Assembly: GCF_008254045.1 (NCBI RefSeq)
Contig: NZ_CP042425.1
Coordinates: 5,704,001 to 5,768,000 of the forward strand
DNA: 64,000 bases
From: Limnoglobus roseus
Lineage (GTDB): Bacteria; Planctomycetota; Planctomycetia; Gemmatales; Gemmataceae
Direction of reading: 5' to 3'
Shown here one piece after another: positions 16,299 through 25,286 of this stretch. Positions within the stretch are counted from its first letter, which is position 1. Each line of letters opens with the position of its first letter. The notes beneath the pieces are model-generated. The model saw only the letters and a program-made list of their open reading frames with translations, was not told the origin of the DNA and ran no database searches. A program made the position numbers and the translations under genes.

Positions 16299-18542
16299 AT
16301 GCGCTTCGCCCTGTCCATCGCACTGGTGTACGCGACCGCCTCGGTATCGGCGCAGACGCCCGACCCCACCCGCCTCACGCTCGACCGCATCTTCACCGGC
16401 GAGGAGTTCCGCGGTGACCACCTCGCCGTACTGAAGTGGCTCGACCACGGGGCGTACACGACGCTCTCGCCGTCGCCCACGCACAAGGGTGCCAACGACC
16501 TCGTGCGGTTCGACGCCGCGGGGAAGCGGGACGTGCTCGTTCCCGCCGAACGTCTCATACCGCCGACCGCAAAGGAACCGCTCGCCGTGCAGGGGTACGA
16601 GTTGTCGAAAGACCTCGACCTCGTTCTGATCTACACGAACGCGGTGAAGGTGTGGCGGCAGAACACTCGCGGTGACTACTGGACCTTCCGCCGATCAACC
16701 GGGGCACTCGCGAAACTCGGCGGCGACGCGAAGCCGTCGACCTTGATGTTCGCGAAACTTTCCCCCGACGCCACGCGCGTGGGGTACGTCTGCGAGAACA
16801 ACCTGTATGTCGAACCGGCCGCCGGCGGGCCGGCAACGCGGTTGACGGCCGACGGCCGCACCGAAGTCATCAACGGCACGTTTGACTGGGCCTACGAAGA
16901 AGAGTTCGACTGCCGGGACGGGTGGCGGTGGAGCCCGGACGGCAAGTCCATCGCTTACTGGCAACTCGACACGAAGGGCGTGCCGACGTTCACCCTCGTT
17001 GACAACACGGCCGCCAAGTACCCGGTCGTGAAGACGTTCGCCTACCCGAAGACCGGCGAGCGAAATTCGGCGTGCCGCGTCGGCGTGGTGGCGGCGAACG
17101 GCGGCGAGACGCGGTGGATCAGTGTGCCGGGCGAGACGCGCACGGATTTTTACCTCCCGCGGATGGAGTGGGCCGGGAACTCCGGCGAGTTAGTCCTCCG
17201 GCGGGTAAACCGGCTGCAGAACGCGGTCGACGTGATGATCGCGGAGGCCGCGACGGGCCAGGTCCGGACCGTCCTCACCGAGCGCGACGGTGCCTGGGTG
17301 GACGTGCCTGATGAACCGCTCGAATGGGTCGATGCGGGGAAAGCGTTCACCTGGATCAGCGAGCGCGACGGCTGGCGGCACCTCTACCGCGCGGCTCACG
17401 ACGGGTCCGGCTTGGCCCGTGTGACCCGCGGTGAGTTCGACGTGATTCGCGTGGTGCAGATCGACGAGAAGGCGAACCGCGTGTATTTCATCGCGTCACC
17501 GGAGAACCCGACGCAGCGATACCTTTTCAGCACGGCCCTGGATGGCAGTGGTCCCGCGGAGCGAGTGACTCCCGCGAACTTGCCCGGCTCGCACGATTAC
17601 AGCTTCTCGCCGGATGGCGCGACGGCGGTTCACACCTACTCAGCGTTCGGGACCCCGCCGCAAGTCGAACTCGTCTCGATGCCCGATCACAAGGTGATTC
17701 GCCCGCTCGCCGCCAACGAGAAGGTCCGGGAAGCGGTCGGGAAACTCTCGCAAACCCCCGTCGAGTTCTTCCGCGTGGATGTTGGCAACGGCGTGAAGCT
17801 CGACGGCTGGCTCATGAAACCGCCGAGCTTCGACCCGACCAAGAAGTATCCGCTCGTGTTCCACGTCTACGGCGAGCCGGCCGGCCAAACGGTCGTGGAC
17901 CGCTGGGGCGGGAACAACTACCTGTGGCACCTCTTGCTCACCCAGATGGGCTACGTCGTTGCCAGTGTGGACAACCGTGGCACGCCGTCGCCGCGGGGGC
18001 GGGAGTGGCGCAAGAGCGTCTACCGGAAGATCGGCACACTCGCCTCGGAGGAACAAGCGGCCGCGGCCCGACAACTTCTGAAAGACCGCCCGTACCTAGA
18101 CGCGACGCGGGTGGGCGTCTGGGGGTGGAGCGGTGGCGGGTCGATGACGTTGAACTTGATGTTCCGCTCGCCCGACCTGTACCGCACCGGCCTGTCGGTC
18201 GCCCCGGTGCCGGACATGCGCCTGTACGACACGATCTACCAGGAGCGGTACATGGGCCTGCCGCAAGACAACGCGGAGGATTATAAGACGGGTTCGCCCC
18301 TGACGCACGCCGCGGACTTGAAGGGGAATTTGCTGGTGGTTCACGGGACGGGCGATGACAATTGCCACTACCAGGGCGTCGAGAAACTGGCGGACAAGTT
18401 GATCGAGTTGAACAAGCCGTTCTCGCTGATGGCTTACCCGAACCGGAGCCACGCGATCAACGAGGGGAAGAACACGAGCCGACACCTGTACGGGTTGTTG
18501 ACGCGGTACTTGAATGACAACCTTCCCGCTGGCCCTCGATGA
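16299..18542 (+). CDS. S9 prolyl oligopeptidase / DPP-IV-like peptidase
   Basis: A 747-residue exported serine peptidase. Residues 1-20 form a signal peptide ending ASVSAQT. Next comes a DPP-IV-type beta-propeller (about 40-500, with the DWAYEEEF glutamate motif that binds the peptide N terminus), then an alpha/beta hydrolase domain. The catalytic triad is visible: S611 in GWSGGG, D686 in GTGDDN and H718 in NRSHAI. The start ATG 16299 begins the signal peptide and has GAGGGT upstream; the frame is open further 5' into the preceding gene but that part is not signal-like. Expected to release N-terminal X-Pro dipeptides in the periplasm. Confidence 0.92.
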   Translation: MRFALSIALVYATASVSAQTPDPTRLTLDRIFTGEEFRGDHLAVLKWLDHGAYTTLSPSPTHKGANDLVRFDAAGKRDVLVPAERLIPPTAKEPLAVQGYELSKDLDLVLIYTNAVKVWRQNTRGDYWTFRRSTGALAKLGGDAKPSTLMFAKLSPDATRVGYVCENNLYVEPAAGGPATRLTADGRTEVINGTFDWAYEEEFDCRDGWRWSPDGKSIAYWQLDTKGVPTFTLVDNTAAKYPVVKTFAYPKTGERNSACRVGVVAANGGETRWISVPGETRTDFYLPRMEWAGNSGELVLRRVNRLQNAVDVMIAEAATGQVRTVLTERDGAWVDVPDEPLEWVDAGKAFTWISERDGWRHLYRAAHDGSGLARVTRGEFDVIRVVQIDEKANRVYFIASPENPTQRYLFSTALDGSGPAERVTPANLPGSHDYSFSPDGATAVHTYSAFGTPPQVELVSMPDHKVIRPLAANEKVREAVGKLSQTPVEFFRVDVGNGVKLDGWLMKPPSFDPTKKYPLVFHVYGEPAGQTVVDRWGGNNYLWHLLLTQMGYVVASVDNRGTPSPRGREWRKSVYRKIGTLASEEQAAAARQLLKDRPYLDATRVGVWGWSGGGSMTLNLMFRSPDLYRTGLSVAPVPDMRLYDTIYQERYMGLPQDNAEDYKTGSPLTHAADLKGNLLVVHGTGDDNCHYQGVEKLADKLIELNKPFSLMAYPNRSHAINEGKNTSRHLYGLLTRYLNDNLPAGPR

Positions 18543-18620
18543 CGCCTGTAACCCTCCGAACGAAATCCCACTGGCAACGTAAGGGCCCGCGTTCGTCATC
18601 CGGTTGACCCGTATCTGCAC

Positions 18621-18650
18621 CGTTGCCGTTGCCGCTGCCGTTGCCGTTGC
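18621..18650 (+). repeat. Hexanucleotide repeat, five units
   Basis: Five consecutive CGTTGC units, the third with a T-to-C change, lie in the 191-bp gap between the S9 peptidase and the DUF1549 gene. It is a short simple-sequence repeat. Confidence 0.8.
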
Positions 18651-18670
18651 GTGAGCGGTGGCGATTTTGA

Positions 18671-18699
18671 TTGCACCGTCTGGAGCAGGATGGTATGAA
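18671..18699 (+). promoter_or_regulatory. Candidate sigma-70 promoter of the DUF1549-DUF1501-PPC operon
   Basis: TTGCAC (18671-18676), a 17-bp spacer and TATGAA (18694-18699), 34 bases before the ATG at 18734. Confidence 0.45.
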
Positions 18700-18733
18700 A
18701 TAGATTCCCACCTGCCGAACCAAGTTGCACGTT

Positions 18734-20878
18734 ATGGCTCGATACGTTCTCACCCTCGCAATGCTAACGCATTCCGTTCAATTGATGGCCGCCGCGGACG
18801 CCTTCCATTTCGAGAATCAGATTTCGCCCCTCCTCGCGCGGTACAACTGCAACTCGTCCGGCTGCCACGGCAAGGCCGAAGGGCAGGGCGGGTTCAAGCT
18901 CTCCGTGTTCGGGTTCGATCCGGTCGCGGACTACGCGAGCATCGTCAAGGAGGCTCGTGGCCGGCGGGTGATGGCCAGTGCCGCCGAGGAAAGTCTCTTT
19001 CTGCGGAAAGCCACCGGGCGAACGCCCCACGGCGGCGGCACCCGGATCAAGGGCGAGAGCAACGACTATCGCACGCTGCGCGACTGGATCGCAGCCGGGA
19101 TGCCGGTCGGTGATCCGAACGCCCCGCGCGTGTCCGCGATTCGCGTCGAGCCGCCGGAAAAGGTGATGGCAAATCGGGCCACGTTGCCGGTGCGAGCGTT
19201 CGCACAGTTCACCGACGGCCGCGAAACCGAGGTAACGGAACACGCCAAGTACCAGACGAATCACGAGACGCTCGCGGCCGTGTCCGTCGAGGGCGTCATC
19301 ACGACGGGGGACGCTCCGGGCGAAGTCGCCGTGATGGCGTCGTACCTCGGGAACGTGGCGGTGTGCCGCGTGATGATCCCGCAGGTGGGGAAGAACGCGG
19401 GGAGGCAACTGCCGCAGTTCAACTTCATCGACGAGTGGGTGGATCGGAAGCTCGCGAAGCTGAACATCGTCGCGTCCGAGGTGTGCGACGACGCGACTTT
19501 CTTCCGCCGGGTTCACCTCGACCTTGTCGGCCTGCTGCCGAAGCCGGACGAGGTTCGCGCGTTCTTGAGCGACACCGCAAAGGACAAGCGGGCGAAGGCG
19601 ATTGACCGCCTAATCCAGCGACCGGAATTCGCGGACCTGATGGCCTTGCGGTGGGCGGACCTGCTTCGGGTGAACCGCCAGGTTCTCGGCCCCGAACGGG
19701 CGTATGCCTATTTCCGGTGGGTTCGCGAATCCTTCGCGAAGAACAAGCCGTTCGATGAATTCGCACGCGAGCTCGTGACCGCGGAAGGGCCGGTGAGCGA
19801 GACGCCGCCCGCGAACTTCTTCAAGGTCGCCATCAAACCCGGCGACGCGGCGAGCACACTTTCCCAGGTCTTCCTCGGCATTCGGATCGCGTGCGCCGAG
19901 TGCCATCACCACCCCAGCGACCGATGGACCCAGGCCGACTACGCCGGGATGCTCGCGTTCTTCGCGCCGGTCACGAGCCGCGGGAGCAAGGACGCGGACG
20001 CCATTCTCTCGGTCGGCGACCCCGTTACGAGACACCCGCGGAGCGGCTCGCCGGTGTACGCTCACGCCTTGGGGGTTGAGGAGCCGACGGTGAACCCGGC
20101 CGGGGACCGGAGGGTGGTGCTGGCGTCGTGGATGACGGAGCCGAGTAACCCGTACTTCGCCCGCAACTTCGCGAACCGCATCTGGGCGAACCTCCTCGGC
20201 CGCGGCATCGTGGAACCCGTTGACGACGTGCGGGCCACGAACCCGCCGAGCAACCCCGATCTGTTGGACGCCCTCGCGAAGTTCGCCGCGCAGAAGAAAT
20301 ACGATACCCGCGAGTTGGTCCGGCTCATCTGTAATTCGCGGGCGTATCAATCGTCGTCGGTGCCGAACGCGAGCAACGAGAAGGACGAGCAGAACTTCTC
20401 ACGCGTGGCGTTCCGGCGGCCGAGTGCGGAAGTGCTGCTCGACATGATCGGGCAAGCAACGGGCGTGGGCGATCGCTTCGCGGGGCTTCCGCCCGGAACG
20501 CGGGCCGTGCAAGTGTGGGATAGCGAAACGAAACAGCCGTTCTTGAAACTGTTCGGCCGGCCCTCGCGAACCTCAGCTTGTGAGTGCGAACGCAACGCCG
20601 AGCCGAGTACCGCCCAGGTGCTGAACCTGATGAATTCTCCGGACCTCCAGTGGAAGCTGTCGCACGTGTCCGGCAACGTCGCGAAGTGGCAAGGGAGCGG
20701 ACACGACGCCGAGAAGATCTGCGAAGAGATCTACCTGACGGTGTTTTCCCGCCGGCCGACGAAGGCGGAACGCGAGAATGCCGTCCAGCATCTGAAGGCG
20801 AGATCGGACCGCCGAGCCGCGATCGAAGACCTCACGTGGGCGTTGCTGAATAGCCTGGAGTTCTCGTTCAATCATTGA
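18734..20878 (+). CDS. DUF1549/DUF1553 planctomycete protein with cytochrome-c-like N terminus
   Basis: A 714-residue exported protein, signal peptide about 1-23 (ends LMAAADA). Near residue 40 is a CNSSGCHGK motif, a CX4CH variant of the haem-binding CXXCH seen in planctomycete cytochrome C (PSCyt) domains. An Ig-like segment (about 135-220) follows, then DUF1549 (about 235-440, containing ACAECHHHPSDRW) and DUF1553 (about 450-700, with NPYFARNFANRIWANLLGRGIVEPVDD). It is first in a tight operon, 9 bp before the DUF1501 gene. The families are abundant in Planctomycetota and lack an assigned reaction. ATG 18734 was chosen over an upstream TTG because it begins the signal peptide. Confidence 0.92.
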   Translation: MARYVLTLAMLTHSVQLMAAADAFHFENQISPLLARYNCNSSGCHGKAEGQGGFKLSVFGFDPVADYASIVKEARGRRVMASAAEESLFLRKATGRTPHGGGTRIKGESNDYRTLRDWIAAGMPVGDPNAPRVSAIRVEPPEKVMANRATLPVRAFAQFTDGRETEVTEHAKYQTNHETLAAVSVEGVITTGDAPGEVAVMASYLGNVAVCRVMIPQVGKNAGRQLPQFNFIDEWVDRKLAKLNIVASEVCDDATFFRRVHLDLVGLLPKPDEVRAFLSDTAKDKRAKAIDRLIQRPEFADLMALRWADLLRVNRQVLGPERAYAYFRWVRESFAKNKPFDEFARELVTAEGPVSETPPANFFKVAIKPGDAASTLSQVFLGIRIACAECHHHPSDRWTQADYAGMLAFFAPVTSRGSKDADAILSVGDPVTRHPRSGSPVYAHALGVEEPTVNPAGDRRVVLASWMTEPSNPYFARNFANRIWANLLGRGIVEPVDDVRATNPPSNPDLLDALAKFAAQKKYDTRELVRLICNSRAYQSSSVPNASNEKDEQNFSRVAFRRPSAEVLLDMIGQATGVGDRFAGLPPGTRAVQVWDSETKQPFLKLFGRPSRTSACECERNAEPSTAQVLNLMNSPDLQWKLSHVSGNVAKWQGSGHDAEKICEEIYLTVFSRRPTKAERENAVQHLKARSDRRAAIEDLTWALLNSLEFSFNH

Positions 20879-20887
20879 GGCCGAACC

Positions 20888-22201
20888 ATGCACCGCTCTC
20901 GGTATTGTGACGGCCTGACCCGCCGCGATTGTGTTCGCCTCGGCACGGCCGCCATCTTCGGCCTGCCGTTCGCCACGCACAAACTGCTGGCCGCGGGCGA
21001 GAAGAAAAAAGACCTCTCACTCATCTACGTCTTCCTGCACGGCGGCATGAGCACGATCGACAGCTTCGACATGAAGCCGGACGCCCCCGCCGAGTTCCGC
21101 GGCGAGTTCCAGCCCATCGCGACGAAACTGCCCGGCTTACAAGTGTGCGAGCACTTGCCGAAGGTCGCGAAGGAGGTGGATAAGTTCTCGCTGGTCCGCT
21201 CGTTCACGCACCACAACTCCGATCACGGTGCCGCCGACCATTACATGCTCACCGGCTACTTTCCCGGCCCGGGTTTCAACGGGAACCTGTCGCCGAACAA
21301 TCACAAGCCCGCGTTCGGCTCGATCATTTCCAAGAAACTCGGCGCTCGCGGGTCGGTGCCGCCCTACGTGTGCGTGCCGCGGATGCACCCGAGTTGCGGG
21401 TCCGCGCACCTCGGGGCGGCCCACGCCCCGTTCGTGATCGACGGCGACCCGAGTGCCGCAAACTTCAGCGTGCCGGACCTGGTGCCGCCCCCGGTGATCG
21501 CCGCGGATCGGATCGAGGACCGCCGGAAGTTGCTCGGCGACGTGGACCGGTTCCAGAAGTCGGCCGAGACGCGGGCGAACAAGAACGCCGGGGCCGTCGA
21601 GACGTTCCGCGGGAAGGCGTTCGACCTGATGACCTCTTCCGAGGCGAAACGAGCCTTCGACATTGCCGCAGAGCCGGAGAAACTCCGCGACGCATACGGC
21701 CGCCATTCGCTCGGCCAATCGTGCTTGCTCGCCCGGCGGATGGTCGAGGCCGGGGTTCGCTGCGTCACCGTGGACCACAGCAACTGGGACACGCACGACG
21801 GCAATTTCCGCGTGCTGAAGGGGACGCTCTTGCCGCAGTTCGACGCTGCCATTTCCACGCTGTTCCGCGATCTGTCCGACCGCGGGATGCTGGACTCGAC
21901 GCTCGTGGTCGTGACGGGCGAATTCGGTCGGACCCCTCGCATCAACAAGAATGCGGGCCGCGACCACTGGGGGCCGGGCTTCACCGTACTCCTCGGCGGC
22001 GGCGGGTTGAAGAACGGTCAAGTGGTCGGTTCGACCAACGCCCGCGCGGAGCGACCGGCGGACAATCCGTACGGTCCCGAGGACTTGGCCGTGACACTCT
22101 GCACGCAACTCGGCATCGACCCCCAGACGGAATTCCACACGCCCGACGGTCGGCCGATCATGGTGACGAACGGCGGCAAGCTCATCAAAGAACTCGTGTA
22201 A
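20888..22201 (+). CDS. DUF1501 protein with Tat-like signal
   Basis: A 437-residue DUF1501 protein. The N terminus (LTRRDCVRLGTAAIFGLP) is a twin-arginine-type signal. The body carries FLHGGMSTIDSFDMKP and a later GEFGRTPRINKNAGRDHW segment, an alkaline-phosphatase/sulfatase-like fold signature typical of the family. It follows the DUF1549/DUF1553 gene by 9 bp; this pairing is a near-constant planctomycete feature and implies a shared exported machine of unknown function. Confidence 0.92.
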   Translation: MHRSRYCDGLTRRDCVRLGTAAIFGLPFATHKLLAAGEKKKDLSLIYVFLHGGMSTIDSFDMKPDAPAEFRGEFQPIATKLPGLQVCEHLPKVAKEVDKFSLVRSFTHHNSDHGAADHYMLTGYFPGPGFNGNLSPNNHKPAFGSIISKKLGARGSVPPYVCVPRMHPSCGSAHLGAAHAPFVIDGDPSAANFSVPDLVPPPVIAADRIEDRRKLLGDVDRFQKSAETRANKNAGAVETFRGKAFDLMTSSEAKRAFDIAAEPEKLRDAYGRHSLGQSCLLARRMVEAGVRCVTVDHSNWDTHDGNFRVLKGTLLPQFDAAISTLFRDLSDRGMLDSTLVVVTGEFGRTPRINKNAGRDHWGPGFTVLLGGGGLKNGQVVGSTNARAERPADNPYGPEDLAVTLCTQLGIDPQTEFHTPDGRPIMVTNGGKLIKELV

Positions 22202-22231
22202 TTTCGGCGCGTCCACCGGGTGGCCTTCCCC

Positions 22232-24472
22232 ATGTTGCGATTTCTCCTGACGCTCACGACGCTCTTTCTCGCCTCGACTGCGTCAGCGACGCCGCCGGTG
22301 CTGTCGTACCTGTTCCCGGCGGGCGGCCAACGCGGCACAACCGTGAAACTCCGCGTCGGCGGCCTTTTTCTTCACGACAACGCCCAGTTCGAAATCGGTG
22401 GCGACCGCTGGAAAACCCGGCACATGTTGAAAGCGATTCCGCGAATCTGGTTCGAAGGGCCGATCCTGCCGCTGCCCGAATCGCAACAGTCGGAGGACTA
22501 CCCGGTCGACCGCGAGGCTACGATCGAGATTCCGAAGGACACGAAATCGGGTGCCGTTCGTGCCCGCGTATGGACCTCGCAGGGAACCGCGACGGGGCCG
22601 ATGTTCGTGGTGGGGGATCTGCCGGAAGTCGTGGAGGAGGAGATCGAAGGCGACGCGATCGCCGTGCCGGTCCGGCTGCCCGTGACGGTCAACGGCCGCA
22701 TTTTTCCGCGGGAAGACATCGACCTCTGGGCCTTTACCGCGAAGCAAGGCGAAACGATCACCGCGTTCGCGAACACGACGAACATCCACTCGCCGATGGT
22801 CGCGAAGTTGGAAATCACGGACACAGACGGTAACGTCCTCGCGGAACAAGTGGACCGACCTGGCCTGGGCCAGGACGCGAGCGTGCGATTCACGGTACCC
22901 GCGGACGGCACCTACCATGTTCGCGTCCGGGACGTCCGAAATGCCGGCGGCCCGTCACACGTGTACCGCCTGACGATCACGGCCGGGACCGTGGTGGATC
23001 GCATCTTCCCGCTCGGCGGCAAACGGGGCCGTAAGACGACGTTCGCGCTCGACGGTCCGGCCGTACCGCAATCGGTCGAGGTTCCGATTCCCGAGACGAC
23101 GACCACGCTGCCCCTGCACCTCGGGGCCAATGTCGTCGAGTTGGACGTCGATGATTTGCCGGAGTCTGTGACCACGAGCGAAACGCTCAGCCCGCCCGTC
23201 ATCTTGAACGGCCGCGTGGAGAAAGCCGCTTCTCCGAGTGCGTGGCACCTCGCGTTGAAAAAGGGCACGAAATACGAGTTCGAGCTTCGCGCCCGTAGGC
23301 TCGGTTCGCCGCTGTGCGGCCTCGTGATCGTCCTCGATTCCGCTGGGAAAGAAGTCGCACGCGGGGAAGCGGCCGACCCAACGGCCGACCCGACTTTCGC
23401 GTTTCAACCCGTCGCGGATGGAGTCTATTGCGTACACGTAGCCGAGCGGTTCCGCAACCGCAGCGGCCGGGAGTACGCCTATCGCCTGAAGGTTCGCGAC
23501 CCGAGTTCCGTCGAACCCGGATTCCGATTGAGTTTGGCCACCGAAAGTCTGAACGTGCCCCGCGGTTCAACGGTGAAGGTGAAGGCCACTGTCGAACGGT
23601 TGGGCGGCTTCACGGGGACCGTCGAGTTGGCCGCCGAGCAATTGCCGCCCGGAATTACCGCCGCAAAAGCCACCATCGCAGAAAAGCAAACGGCGACGGA
23701 CATGACCTTCGCCGCCGACGCGAACGCGAAGGTGATGCCGGGTACCGTGACGATCACGGGCACATCGAAGACTCGCACGGCGAAGAGCGAACTGTTCGTC
23801 ATCGCAACGGTACCGACGCCGTTCAAGTTCACCGGCGAATACACGATGAGCAACAGCCCTCGCGGTCAGCCGTATTGCCGAAGCTATAAACTCGAACGCA
23901 ACGGTTTCGACCGTCCCGTCACGATTTCTCTGGCCGACCGCCAGATTCGGCACCTGCAAGGGGCGAACGGCCAACCGATCGTCGTGCCGCCGAACGCTAC
24001 CGAGTTCACATTTGCAGCACAGTTGCCCGCGTGGATCGAAACCGGCCGCACGTGCCGCGTGACACTCATGGCGGTCGGCCAGGTGAAGGACGCCGACGGC
24101 ACCCAGCACACCGTGGCGTTTACCTCCACGGAGCAGAATCATCAGATGATCGTGGTGCCGGAACCGGGCCGTTTGGGGATTGACTGCGACGTGTCGACGT
24201 TGAAAGCGATACCCGGAAAGACGATCCTTGTGCCAGTTCGCGTGTCTCGCGCGAAAGGTCTAAGCGGGGAGGTGAAGGTAGAACTGATTTACCCGAGCCA
24301 CTGGAAAGGCCTTCGAGCGAAAACCCTGATCGTGCCTGAAAATCAGGACACTGGTGAGCTTGAAGTCTCATTCGATCCGAGCAACCTCGGCCCGTTCAAC
24401 TGCCCCTCGACCATTCGAGCAATCTCGGGCGATGTCGTTGCAGAAACGAAACTCGTGGTTCATTCCAGGTGA
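22232..24472 (+). CDS. PPC-domain (pre-peptidase C-terminal) exported protein
   Basis: A 746-residue exported protein; ATG 22232 begins a signal peptide (LRFLLTLTTLFLASTASATPP), whereas a GTG at 22220 adds only four residues. An IPT/TIG-like region with YLFPAGGQRGT is followed by two PPC-like beta domains (about 150-260 and 335-430) and repeated Ig-like beta domains. No catalytic motif is visible, so binding or structural roles are more likely. It lies 30 bp after the DUF1501 gene as the third gene of the operon. Confidence 0.85.
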   Translation: MLRFLLTLTTLFLASTASATPPVLSYLFPAGGQRGTTVKLRVGGLFLHDNAQFEIGGDRWKTRHMLKAIPRIWFEGPILPLPESQQSEDYPVDREATIEIPKDTKSGAVRARVWTSQGTATGPMFVVGDLPEVVEEEIEGDAIAVPVRLPVTVNGRIFPREDIDLWAFTAKQGETITAFANTTNIHSPMVAKLEITDTDGNVLAEQVDRPGLGQDASVRFTVPADGTYHVRVRDVRNAGGPSHVYRLTITAGTVVDRIFPLGGKRGRKTTFALDGPAVPQSVEVPIPETTTTLPLHLGANVVELDVDDLPESVTTSETLSPPVILNGRVEKAASPSAWHLALKKGTKYEFELRARRLGSPLCGLVIVLDSAGKEVARGEAADPTADPTFAFQPVADGVYCVHVAERFRNRSGREYAYRLKVRDPSSVEPGFRLSLATESLNVPRGSTVKVKATVERLGGFTGTVELAAEQLPPGITAAKATIAEKQTATDMTFAADANAKVMPGTVTITGTSKTRTAKSELFVIATVPTPFKFTGEYTMSNSPRGQPYCRSYKLERNGFDRPVTISLADRQIRHLQGANGQPIVVPPNATEFTFAAQLPAWIETGRTCRVTLMAVGQVKDADGTQHTVAFTSTEQNHQMIVVPEPGRLGIDCDVSTLKAIPGKTILVPVRVSRAKGLSGEVKVELIYPSHWKGLRAKTLIVPENQDTGELEVSFDPSNLGPFNCPSTIRAISGDVVAETKLVVHSR

Positions 24473-24500
24473 ATCGGGTCTCCCGGATCGGGGACCCGAT
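24473..24500. terminator. Hairpin between convergent genes
   Basis: An 11-bp stem with one mismatch (atcgggtctcc / ggggacccgat, loop cggatc) starts immediately after the PPC-gene stop. There is no T tract. It could stop transcription from either convergent unit. Confidence 0.45.
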
Positions 24501-24628
24501 CCGGAGGACGATGACGGCCCCGCGAGGAAGTTGATTACGCGGTTGGCCGATGAGCGACAAGCAGCGGGGCAACAGTTGTGCTACCCGCCTCGGGTCCGGT
24601 TCCCACCTGCCCCACCCCAAGCATTTCC

Positions 24629-25162
24629 CTATGCCGCGGTTCGGACGGTCGCGTCCGGTTGAGTGGCTTCGACCGGCGACGGTTGTTGTTGGACTTGTTC
24701 GCCGCTCCCGACGATCAGGGCGTCGAGTTGAAGGACGGCCGCCTCCCAAGTGGTCGGCGGCGTGAAGGCTTCGAGGGGTGACTTTTTCAGCCGAACCGCG
24801 ATCCGGTCGGCGAGGCGGTGGGCTTTCAACATCAAGTGAACCGGAAGTTCGTTGCCCGCGACTTGGTTCGTCCGTTGCAAAATGGCCTTCACCACGCGGA
24901 ACCACTGCGCCACCCACTTCGGCGAGTTTTGCGTCAGTTCCGGCAGCGGGAAGGTCCGGTACTTCGTGGTATAGGCCGCCAGCCGCGAGCGGTAGGCTTC
25001 GTAGGACTTCTGGCGGTCCTTGAGGTGCGAGGTCGGCAGGTCCTTCTGGCCCACGGTTTCCCGAAGGTTTTCCCAGAAGGCTTGCAGTTCCATCACCCGT
25101 ACCAGTTCCTGGGCTTGGGCCGCGTCCAGGTGGGCAATCGCGTTTTCGCTCAGTTGTGACAC
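24629..25162 (-). CDS. Hypothetical 177-residue helical protein
   Basis: I do not recognise a family. The protein is alpha-helical-looking, basic in the middle (SHLKDRQKSYEAYRSRL) and ends in a Gln/Pro/Ala-rich low-complexity tail. The start is GTG 25162, inside the last codons of the upstream 44-residue gene (13-bp overlap), which indicates translational coupling and supports this start. It is third in the minus-strand operon headed by the zinc metallopeptidase. Confidence 0.65.
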   Translation of the reverse strand: MSQLSENAIAHLDAAQAQELVRVMELQAFWENLRETVGQKDLPTSHLKDRQKSYEAYRSRLAAYTTKYRTFPLPELTQNSPKWVAQWFRVVKAILQRTNQVAGNELPVHLMLKAHRLADRIAVRLKKSPLEAFTPPTTWEAAVLQLDALIVGSGEQVQQQPSPVEATQPDATVRTAA

Positions 25163-25284
25163 GGGGGGCCTTCCTTAGCGAGAATGTAGCGGTCGAATGT
25201 GCCGGTGTTATCGACCCCTTGTTCGACCGGCTTCATGACCAACTCGGAGTATGCGCGATTCGGTTGCAAGTCCTGCCCGCACAT
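25150..25284 (-). CDS. Small 44-residue protein between metallopeptidase and 177-residue gene
   Basis: ATG 25284 begins two bases after the metallopeptidase stop, and the frame ends inside the next gene. The sequence starts MCGQDLQPNRAYSELVMKP and ends KEGPPCHN, with two cysteines and a histidine. The exact fit between two genes with coupling on both sides supports a real gene. No family was recognised. The alternative is a decayed fragment or a leader that tunes translation of the 177-residue gene. Confidence 0.5.
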   Translation of the reverse strand: MCGQDLQPNRAYSELVMKPVEQGVDNTGTFDRYILAKEGPPCHN

Positions 25285-25286
25285 CC

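Noticed and set aside
21137-22216. 359-residue minus-strand frame
   Set aside because: Antisense to the DUF1501 gene, which has intact family motifs.
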